A DNA stretch of 64,000 nt from Mesoflavibacter zeaxanthinifaciens DSM 18436 (lineage in GTDB: Bacteria > Bacteroidota > Bacteroidia > Flavobacteriales > Flavobacteriaceae): the NCBI RefSeq assembly GCF_000422365.1, contig NZ_AULQ01000001.1, forward strand, positions 310,001-374,000, written 5' to 3'. Under the pieces are notes generated by a model. That model made no database searches and had not been told where the DNA came from. It was given only the letters and a program-made list of their open reading frames with translations. Numbering within the stretch: the first letter of the stretch is position 1; each line of letters starts with the position of its first letter. This document shows positions 34,316-43,521 of this stretch, piece after piece. The position numbers and the translations under genes are program-made.

Positions 34316-36274
34316 ATGGAACACAATTCCACATTTCCTATAAAAAAATCAGAACTAGATGTGTTACGTGATGAAGCGTCATCTTACTTAAAAAGTGTAA
34401 GTTGGGAGCAAGGCGCGCGTGCAAAAAACAGAGATAAAGATGCTAAAGACGAGTCTATTTTATTGTATCTATCTCGTGCTAATAATGGTTCTTCAGTTTC
34501 TGTAACATCAGTTTCAAAAACCATTTTAGCTCTAAAAAAGCGTTTGTTGCCAGATAGTATTGCAATTCCAATTCATCTAAACCAGACGTTATATGCCGTT
34601 CAAGAAGGTATTACTTTAGGAACGTGGATAAAAGATAGCTATTATGATGCATCGGGTTTATCAAGTTTAAACGAGCGTAAATCAGCATTAGATAGTAGTG
34701 GAAAACGCGAATACGAAAGCAAAATGCAAACCGCAACAGCGTTTATGTTATTTGCAACGTCTTATTATATTCTTCATCAAATAAAACCTTATGCGTCAGA
34801 CGATTTAAGTGTGATGAAACAGAAGTTTGCAGGTATTCCGGAAGTGTCTTTACTATCACCATTAAAAGGAATTTCGTGCACATTATTTTACTATGACAAA
34901 TATTTAGCGCATCCAGATATAATCAAATCTGATAAAGATGTAGCCGATTTTACAGCGGTATTTTTTGAAGCTGTAATAGACGAAATTAATTTAAGACGAA
35001 GCAGTTTAGAATACACCGAAACGATTGTAGATAGAACATACAAGTTAGAAAACAGTGATTTTGCTATTTCTGGTTGGGAAAACACGTTTCAAGGTACTGC
35101 AAAAAGTGTAGAGTTTAATAAAATTAAATTCGAGCAAATTGTAGGTAACAGAGATGCTAAACACTTTGCACGTCGTTTAACAGAAAGAATGCTAAGCTAC
35201 GATTTTGCAGCACAGAAAAATCCGTTTCAAGAATTAGGCGGATTCATGCCAGTCTTTATGGGTTACGGTATTCCTGGAACAGGAAAAAGTATGCTTATCG
35301 CTGCTATAGCAACACGTTTAAAAGAACATTGTGATAATTTAGATATTCCGTTTTTGTTTCATCCAATGCCAGATACTTTAATTAGTACATTTCAAGGTGG
35401 ATCTGCCGAAAAAATGGTAGACTGGATGAAACCTTTACAAGATCCAACAAAATTAATTTTTGCACCAATTGATGATGCCGAAAATAACTTGCAAGAGCGT
35501 ACAGCACAAGGTGTTTCGGCTGGTGTAAAAGAAGTTATTGGTGTCTTTTTACGTTATACAGAAGGTGCTTATGCAGTTAATTATGGGAATAGTTCTATTG
35601 GTTTGTTTACTAACTTACCAGAAATGTTGGATAAAGCCGTAATCTCTCGTGTACAAGGACGTTTTAAAATTGACGGAGCACGTACAGAACACGATTTTTT
35701 AGATCAAGATCATTTATGGTGGCGTAAGTTTGAAAAGACAATGCCAGACTTTGTAAACATGCAAAATCCTACAAATTATACTTATTTACAAGATCAAGGT
35801 TTGGCGAAAAATATGGGTGAAATTTTAAACGTATCTAACAAACCAACAGAACAACGTGTTTTAGAAGCTTATGATATTGCCGAAAAGCAACATAAAACAA
35901 CAGATCATTTGTTTTATGCTACGCTGTATAAAGAAATACAGAAGATATTTCCGTTTTTCTCTTCTAGAGATGTTAGGAATATACAAAGCGCAATTTCATT
36001 ACGTTTAACCGATTTTGATTTAGAAGAAAGCTGGTTTGAAAATCCAGAGATTTATTTCAAAAAAGATTACGATACCAAGTTTGCGATGCTTCAAGAATTA
36101 ATGAAAGCTAACATGAAAGGTTTAGATTTTTCTGAAATTAGACGACAAGAAGTTGTACGTTATTTAGATAATGTTGCAACCATTGCAGATACCGATTTTA
36201 AGCGTCAAGTAGAAGGTAGAGTTAATCAATTAAATATTGAAATGGAAGCTAGAAAGCAGTTTGATAAATCTTAA
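34316..36274 (+). CDS. Classic-clade AAA+ ATPase
   Basis: This 652-aa protein has an uncharacterised helical N-terminal region (1-260) and a single AAA+ module. It shows Walker A GIPGTGKS (318-325), Walker B LIFAPIDDAE (380-389), where the usual DE is DD followed by AE, and the sensor-1-like LFTNLPEMLDKAVISRVQGRF (430-450, with Asn433). The SR motif SRVQGR (444-449) supplies the Arg finger. This resembles the Vps4/Cdc48/FtsH branch, whose members pull on proteins or remodel membrane-bound polymers. No protease or membrane domain is fused. The C-terminal 150 residues are helical. It is the likely motor of the cluster and sits 2 bp after the 354-aa gene. Confidence 0.8.
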   Translation: MEHNSTFPIKKSELDVLRDEASSYLKSVSWEQGARAKNRDKDAKDESILLYLSRANNGSSVSVTSVSKTILALKKRLLPDSIAIPIHLNQTLYAVQEGITLGTWIKDSYYDASGLSSLNERKSALDSSGKREYESKMQTATAFMLFATSYYILHQIKPYASDDLSVMKQKFAGIPEVSLLSPLKGISCTLFYYDKYLAHPDIIKSDKDVADFTAVFFEAVIDEINLRRSSLEYTETIVDRTYKLENSDFAISGWENTFQGTAKSVEFNKIKFEQIVGNRDAKHFARRLTERMLSYDFAAQKNPFQELGGFMPVFMGYGIPGTGKSMLIAAIATRLKEHCDNLDIPFLFHPMPDTLISTFQGGSAEKMVDWMKPLQDPTKLIFAPIDDAENNLQERTAQGVSAGVKEVIGVFLRYTEGAYAVNYGNSSIGLFTNLPEMLDKAVISRVQGRFKIDGARTEHDFLDQDHLWWRKFEKTMPDFVNMQNPTNYTYLQDQGLAKNMGEILNVSNKPTEQRVLEAYDIAEKQHKTTDHLFYATLYKEIQKIFPFFSSRDVRNIQSAISLRLTDFDLEESWFENPEIYFKKDYDTKFAMLQELMKANMKGLDFSEIRRQEVVRYLDNVATIADTDFKRQVEGRVNQLNIEMEARKQFDKS

Positions 36275-36280
36275 TTAATC

Positions 36281-36925
36281 ATGGAAACAGCTAACATTGA
36301 AACTACAGAACAGAATGTAACTAAATATAGTATTCAAGACTATATGTCTATTGGATATTTATTTTTATTAGTTTTAGGTGTAGCCAATCAAGCTATATTT
36401 TATGGGTTGTTAGGTGTAAATATTTTTGAATACACATCGGTTTTAGATGTGTTATTAAGTCCGTTAGCTGTGATAAGTTCTCATTGGCTTATGCCTGTTG
36501 TATTAGCAGTACTTATACCATTAATGATTGGATACTTTAAACTTTTACAATGGTATTATGCAAAGCTTTCAAAAAAGGAAAAATACCAATCAGGAAAAAA
36601 GAAAGAGAAACTAGATAAGGTACTTAAAAGTTTAAATAAAAAGTATGCTGTAATTCCTTTTATTTTATTGATGCTAATTTGTATGTTTTTAGGTTTTGGA
36701 TTAGGCGGTGGATATAAAAGTAAAGAAAGGCTAGAAACACAAGATTACAAATACACACATCAAATTGTTTATGAAGATGGAGAAGTTAAAGATGTGAAAA
36801 TTTTAGGAAAAAATAGCTTGTATGTTTTTTATGCCACAAAGGATAATAATGAAGTTCAGATTTCACCAGTAGAAGGAAATATAAAAAACATTATAAAGTT
36901 AACTTCAAAAGACACAAAAGAATAA
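36281..36925 (+). CDS. Multi-pass membrane protein, AAA+ cluster member
   Basis: A 214-aa protein with about four hydrophobic segments (near residues 25-48, 56-68, 70-86 and 124-142). A strongly basic cytoplasmic loop (AKLSKKEKYQSGKKKEKLDK) lies between helices 3 and 4. After the last helix comes a small beta-rich domain of about 65 residues (HQIVYEDGEVKDVKILG). I recognise no family. It starts 6 bp after the ATPase gene and is probably the membrane anchor or substrate channel of the system; this is inference from position. Confidence 0.6.
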   Translation: METANIETTEQNVTKYSIQDYMSIGYLFLLVLGVANQAIFYGLLGVNIFEYTSVLDVLLSPLAVISSHWLMPVVLAVLIPLMIGYFKLLQWYYAKLSKKEKYQSGKKKEKLDKVLKSLNKKYAVIPFILLMLICMFLGFGLGGGYKSKERLETQDYKYTHQIVYEDGEVKDVKILGKNSLYVFYATKDNNEVQISPVEGNIKNIIKLTSKDTKE

Positions 36926-36956
36926 TTTGAAAAATTTTATTCAGATTTAGATCAAA

Positions 36957-38192
36957 ATGCAAAAACTAAAACAAGCCAATTTATATAGAAGTGAATTAAT
37001 TCCCGTTAGCGGAAAGTTAGTGGAGCGTTATAATAAATGCTTAGTTAAGCTTGGTTTTACGCCAACAAAATTAACTTCATTTTTTATTGATGGCGTTGGT
37101 TACAGTCCAGAAATAGCAGAAGAAAAAGGCTCGACGATGTACTTAAATAATGGTGAAGCAAATCCGCATGCCATTATCATTTCGCCTTTACAAAAGGGTA
37201 AACCTGTATATTCTCCATTTCATAGTTTTGATAAAGAAATGATGCAGCAAGTATTTAGAATTCATGGTGATAAAATAAATGATATTACTCGCGATAGTGC
37301 CATTTGCCTAGATTTTGATCAAAATATAGATGCGTTTTATGAGCCATTAGATGTTTTAAAATATGATAAAGTAAGTATCAACTTTCATCTAATAGATAAT
37401 TTAAATAAAGCTCAAAAAGAACAAGAGCGACTTATTGAAATTTTTAAAAAAGGCAATAATTTTATAGATGAAAGTATTCATGAGCAATTGTTAGAATCTG
37501 CTAAAACATATGGAGACTTACGTCATAGAGATTTAACTTTACACAGTCTTCAGCATCAGTCAGAATCTTTTTACACCAAAGCTTTTGGTGGTGTTTATGT
37601 ACTAAGAGATTTTATATCTCCAATCGTGGTTTTTGAAGATTTAAAATGGTATAAAGAAGCTATAAAAGATACCATACACGATGTGTTGATTTATCATATT
37701 AATCAACCAGAGTTAATGGAAAAATTGCGAGATCATATTATTGTAGAATATGATTTAGAAGCTGCGTTAAATACAGATCGATACCAACGTATTAAAAAAA
37801 TGGAATTTGCAATGTCTTTAAAAGAGACACAACATCCAATACAGCAAATACTTAATGATAATGTGTTATTTAAAAGTTATTTAAATAAATTGGATATTGA
37901 TACAAGAAAAAAGATTATGGGTGTAGAAATATACCTTGAAAAATTAGAAGTTAGTAATCAATACAAAATACACGATTTGGTAGATATAGGTATTTTTAAT
38001 GCATTACATACACCACACTCTTCATTACATGTTTCTCAACAAGATTTAATATGGAAGTTATTAATCAATATTTCATCAAGAGATGTTTTATTTTTGTTTT
38101 GGTATGATAAAGATGAATTTTACAAACAATACGCTACTTGGGATGAATCTTTTCAAGATTGGGTTGTAGAAACTATATTAAAAAATATATAA
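36957..38192 (+). CDS. Protein of unknown function (possibly DUF6638-like), AAA+ cluster member
   Basis: A 411-aa soluble protein. N-terminal LYRSELIPVSGKLVERYNKC and DGVGYSPEIAEEKG, a central segment LESAKTYGDLRHRDLTLHSL, and VYVLRDFISPIVVFED characterise it. I have a faint memory of a flavobacterial DUF6638 family like this but cannot confirm it. No catalytic motif is clear; a few His/Arg-Asp clusters could be functional. It lies 31 bp after the membrane protein gene and ends just before a terminator, so it closes the first transcription unit of the cluster. Confidence 0.55.
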   Translation: MQKLKQANLYRSELIPVSGKLVERYNKCLVKLGFTPTKLTSFFIDGVGYSPEIAEEKGSTMYLNNGEANPHAIIISPLQKGKPVYSPFHSFDKEMMQQVFRIHGDKINDITRDSAICLDFDQNIDAFYEPLDVLKYDKVSINFHLIDNLNKAQKEQERLIEIFKKGNNFIDESIHEQLLESAKTYGDLRHRDLTLHSLQHQSESFYTKAFGGVYVLRDFISPIVVFEDLKWYKEAIKDTIHDVLIYHINQPELMEKLRDHIIVEYDLEAALNTDRYQRIKKMEFAMSLKETQHPIQQILNDNVLFKSYLNKLDIDTRKKIMGVEIYLEKLEVSNQYKIHDLVDIGIFNALHTPHSSLHVSQQDLIWKLLINISSRDVLFLFWYDKDEFYKQYATWDESFQDWVVETILKNI

Positions 38193-38222
38193 AAAAACAG
38201 GTCGTTTAGACCTGTTTTTTTG
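38193..38222. terminator. Terminator closing the first part of the AAA+ cluster
   Basis: A 9-bp perfect stem, AAACAGGTC (38195-38203) and GACCTGTTT (38209-38217), has a 5-nt loop and is flanked by A and T runs. It starts directly after the stop codon and also suits the convergent protease gene. Confidence 0.88.
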
Positions 38223-38241
38223 TTTCATTAAGATTATTAAT

Positions 38242-41040
38242 CTATTTTTTTATAAACTTTTCTAAAGATTTTAAACCGTTAGAGTTAATCTCTAAAAAGT
38301 ACATTCCTTGTGATAAATTAGTAATATTTATTTGATAATTAAGCGTATTATTTTCAAGAGATATTGTACTTATTAATCTTCCATTTATATCGTAAATGGT
38401 TAATTTTTCAATATTTGTGTTAGACGAAATATTTAAAATGTTTAACGCAGGATTTGGATAAACTTTATAGTTTTTAATCTCAAACTCTTCATTAGATAGA
38501 GCAGCTGCAGGAGCAAAGCTATATATTCCATCAATACCTGTAAAGTCTCCGGTTAAGGTTACTCCGCCATTATAACTACCAATAGTAGCCATAACGTTTT
38601 CAACAGTGCCAGAAGTACTTTCTCTATTAATAACTAAGTCGTTTCTTGTATAGGTGCCAGCAACAGCAGTTTCCCAACCAGCAACTTCAGCTTCGGTAAA
38701 ATAAAAAGTAATAGTATTATTTCCTGATTGAGTCGCTTGTGTAGCAGTAACTTCAAATTGCTTATCCATTGCTAATAATGGAGCTGTACTACCATTAATT
38801 GGTTGTCCGGCAGTTCCATCTCTATAAACACTTACATTTACACAGTCGTAATTAAAATTATCATTGTTTTCTAAACTAGCAATAATGTTACCATTACTAG
38901 AGTCGTAAGCATAAACTAATCCAGAACTAGCTAAAGGTACAATTGCATTTGTTGTTCCGTTATTAACACTAGTTTGTATGTTTGCATTACCTTGGCTAGT
39001 TACAGTAAAATTATCAATAGCTAAACCATAAGCCCAATTTCCTAAATCATTATATAAGAAAGAAATTAATACGTTAGATTGTCCAGCATAAGCAGAAAGG
39101 TCTACATCTACATTGGTCCATTCTGAATAAGAAATAAGTTCTGGTCCTACATTTTGCCAAGTTAAACCATTATCTGTAGATGCTTGTATAAAACTATCTG
39201 AAGCATATTGATCATTACTATCTGTATAAATAATATCAAAATTTAAATTAGCTGTACTGTAAGTAGAAAAATCAAATGGAGTAGTGTACATTAAGCGTTC
39301 TTGATTCATGTTACAATTACAAGCATCATCATTAACATAAGCAAAGTTAGTTGAGTTACCAACTGTACTCCAAGAGCTAGATGAAGATGATGCTGCATCT
39401 CCTATTGAGAAAGTAGGAAAACCATTTCCTGTAACAGTCCAATTTGTTAATCCAGATTCAAAATCATCCGAAGCTAAAGTTACATTACTACCTATTGAAG
39501 GAGCATAATCATCGTCAGTTATAGTAAAAGTTTTTGTATCTATAGTACCTAATTGAGCGTCACCACCATTTGCATTTAAAGATAGGTTTAAAGAAAAGGT
39601 TTCATCACCTTCAATAAAAGCATCATTATATACTCTAACAGTAAAAGTTTGATCTGTATCATCTCCTGCTAAAAATGTTATAGGATTAGGTGTTATAACT
39701 TCAAAATCTTCAAGGTTTGTAGCCGTTTCATTAATGATATTAACCGTAACATCTGCATTGTTAGATGCAGGCATAGCAATTCTTAAATTAAAATCTATAT
39801 CTTGATAATCGCAACCAGTAGCTTCATTTACAGTAGAAGTAGCACTAGAAAAAGTTACGTAAGGTGCTTCAGGGTTAGGGTCATCAACTCCACAGTTAGG
39901 CATATTAGCACCTATTGCAGCAATTAAATTATCGCTTCTTCCGTAAGAACCATTTGGGCAACCACCAGTATTATGGATTGCAACTACTAAATGATCAGAA
40001 TAGCGTATTACTGGAGACCCAGAACTACCACCTTCTGTATCACATTGGTATTCTACACGATTAGGAAAATCTCCTTGGTTTGTAATCATAGCAAATCCGT
40101 TTGCATCGCCACCAACATCTGTATTTACAGCAATTTCTTTTCTTCTTCCTGCTGGATGTTGAGGTATATAAATTCTTTCTCCTACAGGTGCTATTGTAGA
40201 TGATAAGCTTAAGTATCCATAAGTAGAAGTTGGGTTAACTGGTAGCATAACAAGCGTAAAGTCTAAGTTTGCGTCTGTTTGAATAAAAGTAGAAGATGTA
40301 GCTACTAGGTCTTGTAAAGCAAAAGTTGTTTCGGCACAATCAGCATATTTATAATTAAATAAAAATTCTGTATTTAATGCGTCAGTTGAGTTTTCGATAC
40401 AATGGTTATTGGTCATTAAGTTTCCGTCACAACCTAATAACCAACCTGTACATAATCCACTACCACCAATAAGTAGTCTACATACAGCTTCAGATTTTCT
40501 ACCCATTTCTGTACCATCGTAGCAAACAATAGCTTCTTTATCATCAAAACTACATACAGTTTCTGTGTCTTGAGGTGTCAAAATTTCAAAAGCACTACTT
40601 ATTTTATCAACACTATACCCATAGGCTACAGTATCAATATCAAATCCGTAATGGTTATTATTTCCGTTTTGACTGTATAATTCAACAATTATATGATCGC
40701 TCCATATAGTTGTAGACCAAAAAGTATCAATCATTTGGTCTTCATTACCAATTAATTTACCTTGGTTATAATAGAAAAACTCTTCAGAAGTTTTTGGGCT
40801 ATATACCTTTACATAATCTCCAGAGTTTAAATCAAAATTCTTAAAATGTACTTTTACATAGCCAGAACCAGTAGATCTAAATTCTTTTTGAAAAACTATA
40901 CCTGTTTGATTATTAGAGTAATATGGGTTTGAGGATATGTCTACACTATATTCATCCCCAATTTTTAAACGACCACTATTGTCTTGAGCAATTATTATAT
41001 TAAAACAAAAAAGAAATAAAAAGAGAAGTTTTAGTTTCAT
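38242..41040 (-). CDS. Secreted trypsin-like (Lys-C-like) serine protease with T9SS type A sorting domain
   Basis: The 932-aa protein has a signal peptide (1-19), a beta-rich N-terminal prodomain (20-165) and a chymotrypsin-fold catalytic domain. His213 lies in TNNHC, Asp260 in NLDFTLV and Ser340 in GGSSGSP, like lysyl endopeptidases. Next come a Calx-beta-like domain (about 390-510), a MAM/jelly-roll-like domain (about 520-690), another beta domain, and the C-terminal T9SS type A signal (YPNPALNILNIS to EKFIKK). It should cross the outer membrane by type IX secretion and be released or anchored there. It is on the opposite strand, splitting the AAA+ cluster, and has its own promoter region. 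Confidence 0.88.
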   Translation of the reverse strand: MKLKLLFLFLFCFNIIIAQDNSGRLKIGDEYSVDISSNPYYSNNQTGIVFQKEFRSTGSGYVKVHFKNFDLNSGDYVKVYSPKTSEEFFYYNQGKLIGNEDQMIDTFWSTTIWSDHIIVELYSQNGNNNHYGFDIDTVAYGYSVDKISSAFEILTPQDTETVCSFDDKEAIVCYDGTEMGRKSEAVCRLLIGGSGLCTGWLLGCDGNLMTNNHCIENSTDALNTEFLFNYKYADCAETTFALQDLVATSSTFIQTDANLDFTLVMLPVNPTSTYGYLSLSSTIAPVGERIYIPQHPAGRRKEIAVNTDVGGDANGFAMITNQGDFPNRVEYQCDTEGGSSGSPVIRYSDHLVVAIHNTGGCPNGSYGRSDNLIAAIGANMPNCGVDDPNPEAPYVTFSSATSTVNEATGCDYQDIDFNLRIAMPASNNADVTVNIINETATNLEDFEVITPNPITFLAGDDTDQTFTVRVYNDAFIEGDETFSLNLSLNANGGDAQLGTIDTKTFTITDDDYAPSIGSNVTLASDDFESGLTNWTVTGNGFPTFSIGDAASSSSSSWSTVGNSTNFAYVNDDACNCNMNQERLMYTTPFDFSTYSTANLNFDIIYTDSNDQYASDSFIQASTDNGLTWQNVGPELISYSEWTNVDVDLSAYAGQSNVLISFLYNDLGNWAYGLAIDNFTVTSQGNANIQTSVNNGTTNAIVPLASSGLVYAYDSSNGNIIASLENNDNFNYDCVNVSVYRDGTAGQPINGSTAPLLAMDKQFEVTATQATQSGNNTITFYFTEAEVAGWETAVAGTYTRNDLVINRESTSGTVENVMATIGSYNGGVTLTGDFTGIDGIYSFAPAAALSNEEFEIKNYKVYPNPALNILNISSNTNIEKLTIYDINGRLISTISLENNTLNYQINITNLSQGMYFLEINSNGLKSLEKFIKK

Positions 41041-41198
41041 TAGTTAATTAGTTAAGGGTTACAAAGTTGTAAATATATACGAAAAAAATTAATTATGGTT
41101 TATATAATTAATTAACTAATTAAAAGAATATATCTCAAAAAAAATACTTGTTTACCTGTAACTATTGCTATAAATTTACTACAAATAAATAAAAAGGA

Positions 41199-41723
41199 AT
41201 GACACTAGAACTTATCATATTTGTAGCCTCAATTTTATTCGGAATTTTATTGTATTGGAGAGAATCTAAAAGCAATAAAGTCTATCGGTTTTTTAATAAA
41301 CTAATGTATTCTAAAGAGTTACAAATGAAATCTGATAGTAAAAAAGGATTCATTTTTCAACAAAATTTTCTGCTTAGGTTAGTTTATATAACAGTTTTGT
41401 TTTTAGTAACAATAGTAGTTGTTCAATTTATTTTACCAATTTCAGTTTCATTAGTACAATGGTTTGTGTCTGCAATTGTAGGTACATTAATTGGTACGTA
41501 TCTAGCTAATTTTATACTTAAATCTAGCGATGTTATTGGTGAAAAAAGTGAATCTTTTGAAGACGTTTTAAACGAAAGTATAAACAAAGGAAAAGAGTTT
41601 ATAGACGACTTAAAAACCAAAGACACTAAAGTTGTAGAAGAAGCTAAAAAAGAAATAAAAGAAGAGCCTAAAAAAGAAGAAAAAAGTGCACGCCAACGTC
41701 TTAAAGACAAAGGATTAATGTAG
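41199..41723 (+). CDS. Membrane protein with charged cytoplasmic tail
   Basis: A 174-aa protein with an N-terminal helix (2-20) and two closely spaced helices (about 58-78 and 86-106, the latter Gly/Thr-rich SAIVGTLIGTYLANFIL). A 65-residue tail very rich in Lys and Glu follows (VEEAKKEIKEEPKKEEKSAR), ending RQRLKDKGLM. No family is recognised. It is followed after 37 bp by another membrane protein, and both resume the strand of the AAA+ cluster beyond the protease gene. I infer membership of that cluster, but the 158-bp gap upstream shows they have a separate promoter. Confidence 0.5.
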   Translation: MTLELIIFVASILFGILLYWRESKSNKVYRFFNKLMYSKELQMKSDSKKGFIFQQNFLLRLVYITVLFLVTIVVVQFILPISVSLVQWFVSAIVGTLIGTYLANFILKSSDVIGEKSESFEDVLNESINKGKEFIDDLKTKDTKVVEEAKKEIKEEPKKEEKSARQRLKDKGLM

Positions 41724-41760
41724 TAGCTTTAAGCTTTTTTTAAATTAGAATACAATATTT

Positions 41761-43521
41761 ATGATAAAAAATTACTGGAATAAAGGCAGAAAACAAAAAA
41801 CAATAGTCATAATAATAAGCTTGGTAGTAGTAGGTCTTTTATTCTTTTTAAGAGACGATTATCAACCTGCATTATTGTTTTTTAGAAAATATATCTTCAT
41901 AATAATATTAAGTGCAATTGTTTTATTTTTTGGGTTAAAAAAATTCCGAAACTCACCATCAACAGGAACACGTTTAGGTATTCTAGGTATTTTGGTAGCT
42001 TTTTTTGGATTGCTTTACGTGTTAGGTTGGCACTTAAAACTTTATGATTATATGAAAACATATAATGTTTTTAATAATTTAAATAGAGTTGAAATTAACG
42101 AATTACCTCTTACACAAAACGAACGTATACAACCATTACGTAACATTTTTTCTATGGCTAACGAAAGTGTTGGCGAAACCAAAGATGTTTCCTTACCGCA
42201 TTTAGTTAGAGTAGATGGCGAAAATAAATGGACTATGGCAATTCAGCCAACCGAAAAGTACGTATGGCAAGGAATAAGTGATAATACAGAAGAAGTGTTT
42301 GCAGTACCAAGCACAACTCCATTTCCTCGTTTTTCTAATGAAAACCGAATTCCAGTAACATTCTCAATAGGAGAATCTTTAAAATTTAGTCGAAACACAT
42401 ACAACGCAGTAGTACAACGCTTTAATCCTTGGATGTTATTCAATTACGAGCCAAGCGACACCTATTATATGAAAAATGATAAAGGTGATTGGGTTGAAGT
42501 TGTTAGTTTAATTAAATGGAAAGGTTTTTTCTTTCCGTATCCAACCTTTGGTGGTGTTATGATTATTGAAAATGGAGAACATGATTTTAATGATTATTTA
42601 GAACGAATGGTTATTGGTAAAGGCACATTTATAGCTCCAGACCAAATGAAAAACTATCCATTTTTAACACGTCAAAATACCTTGGCAGAAAAAGTATCAC
42701 GTTTACAAGCAGAATCTTTAAAGTTTCTTGGCGGATTTAGTGATCCATTACCATGGAATATGGAAACTGCTGTAAAAATTCCTGTTTTACCAGACGATCA
42801 AAACCAGCAACCTTTTGTTACCGATTTTGATTTTTCAGAAGCTAATAAAGATGCATATAGTGGTTTATATCATTGGTTTGGTTTAGAACCAGTAGGCGAT
42901 GAGCGTACCAGTTTAACTTACAGTGTTTTTGTGCCTGCAGATGGCACAGAAAAGCTATTTTACTACGATCATGCTAGTAAAAAACAAGGTTATGCAGGTG
43001 TTTCTGCTATGCCTTTAAAAGTGATAGAATCTAGAAAAGAATACGATTGGTCTGTTAATAAACCAGTAGAGTTTAGACCATATATAAAAGAAATAGCTGG
43101 TAAAAAACGTATGTTTTTTCTAGGTACTATTTCTTCAATTAAAAAGGATAATGCGCAGTTTGATGGTTCTGCAACACCAGATTTAGCATTAATTGATAGC
43201 GAATATCGTGATGTAGTTTGGATTGATGCAAAACATCCTAGTCAATGGAATAAAATAGTTTATGATCAGTTAAATGAAGCTTGGCGTGCTAGTGAAGGTA
43301 TTGGTAACTTTTTTCAAGAAGATAATACTATGTTAGATGCTATAAGTGGAATGGAAGACAAAGTAATTGAAATAGATTCCACATTAACTAATTCTACAAA
43401 CAAAGACTTGACCGTTGAAGAATTAAAAGCACAAATTGATTCAATAAAAAATGCCAGAAAACAAAGTGAAGTAGAACGTTTACAACGCGAATTAGACTCA
43501 TTAAAAGCTTTAGAAAACTAA
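41761..43521 (+). CDS. Three-helix membrane protein with large exported domain, unknown function
   Basis: A 586-aa protein with three N-terminal helices (about 14-32, 38-58 and 70-92). A large domain of about 430 residues follows (VRVDGENKWTMAIQPTEKYV, FNPWMLFNYEPSDTYYMKN, WKGFFFPYPTFGGVMI), and a C-terminal coiled coil of about 50 residues (TVEELKAQIDSIKNARKQ) ends it. The pattern of tryptophans and repeated Gly-Gly suggests a beta-rich fold. I do not recognise it. With odd helix number and N-terminus inside, the domain would be periplasmic. It probably partners the preceding membrane protein. Its stop overlaps the convergent regulator gene by 4 bp. Confidence 0.5.
   Translation: MIKNYWNKGRKQKTIVIIISLVVVGLLFFLRDDYQPALLFFRKYIFIIILSAIVLFFGLKKFRNSPSTGTRLGILGILVAFFGLLYVLGWHLKLYDYMKTYNVFNNLNRVEINELPLTQNERIQPLRNIFSMANESVGETKDVSLPHLVRVDGENKWTMAIQPTEKYVWQGISDNTEEVFAVPSTTPFPRFSNENRIPVTFSIGESLKFSRNTYNAVVQRFNPWMLFNYEPSDTYYMKNDKGDWVEVVSLIKWKGFFFPYPTFGGVMIIENGEHDFNDYLERMVIGKGTFIAPDQMKNYPFLTRQNTLAEKVSRLQAESLKFLGGFSDPLPWNMETAVKIPVLPDDQNQQPFVTDFDFSEANKDAYSGLYHWFGLEPVGDERTSLTYSVFVPADGTEKLFYYDHASKKQGYAGVSAMPLKVIESRKEYDWSVNKPVEFRPYIKEIAGKKRMFFLGTISSIKKDNAQFDGSATPDLALIDSEYRDVVWIDAKHPSQWNKIVYDQLNEAWRASEGIGNFFQEDNTMLDAISGMEDKVIEIDSTLTNSTNKDLTVEELKAQIDSIKNARKQSEVERLQRELDSLKALEN

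Noticed and set aside
41040-41118. Inverted repeat TTAGTTAATT / AATTAACTAA upstream of the protease gene
   Set aside because: Made only of TTAA-like words in an AT-rich gap; chance is likely.
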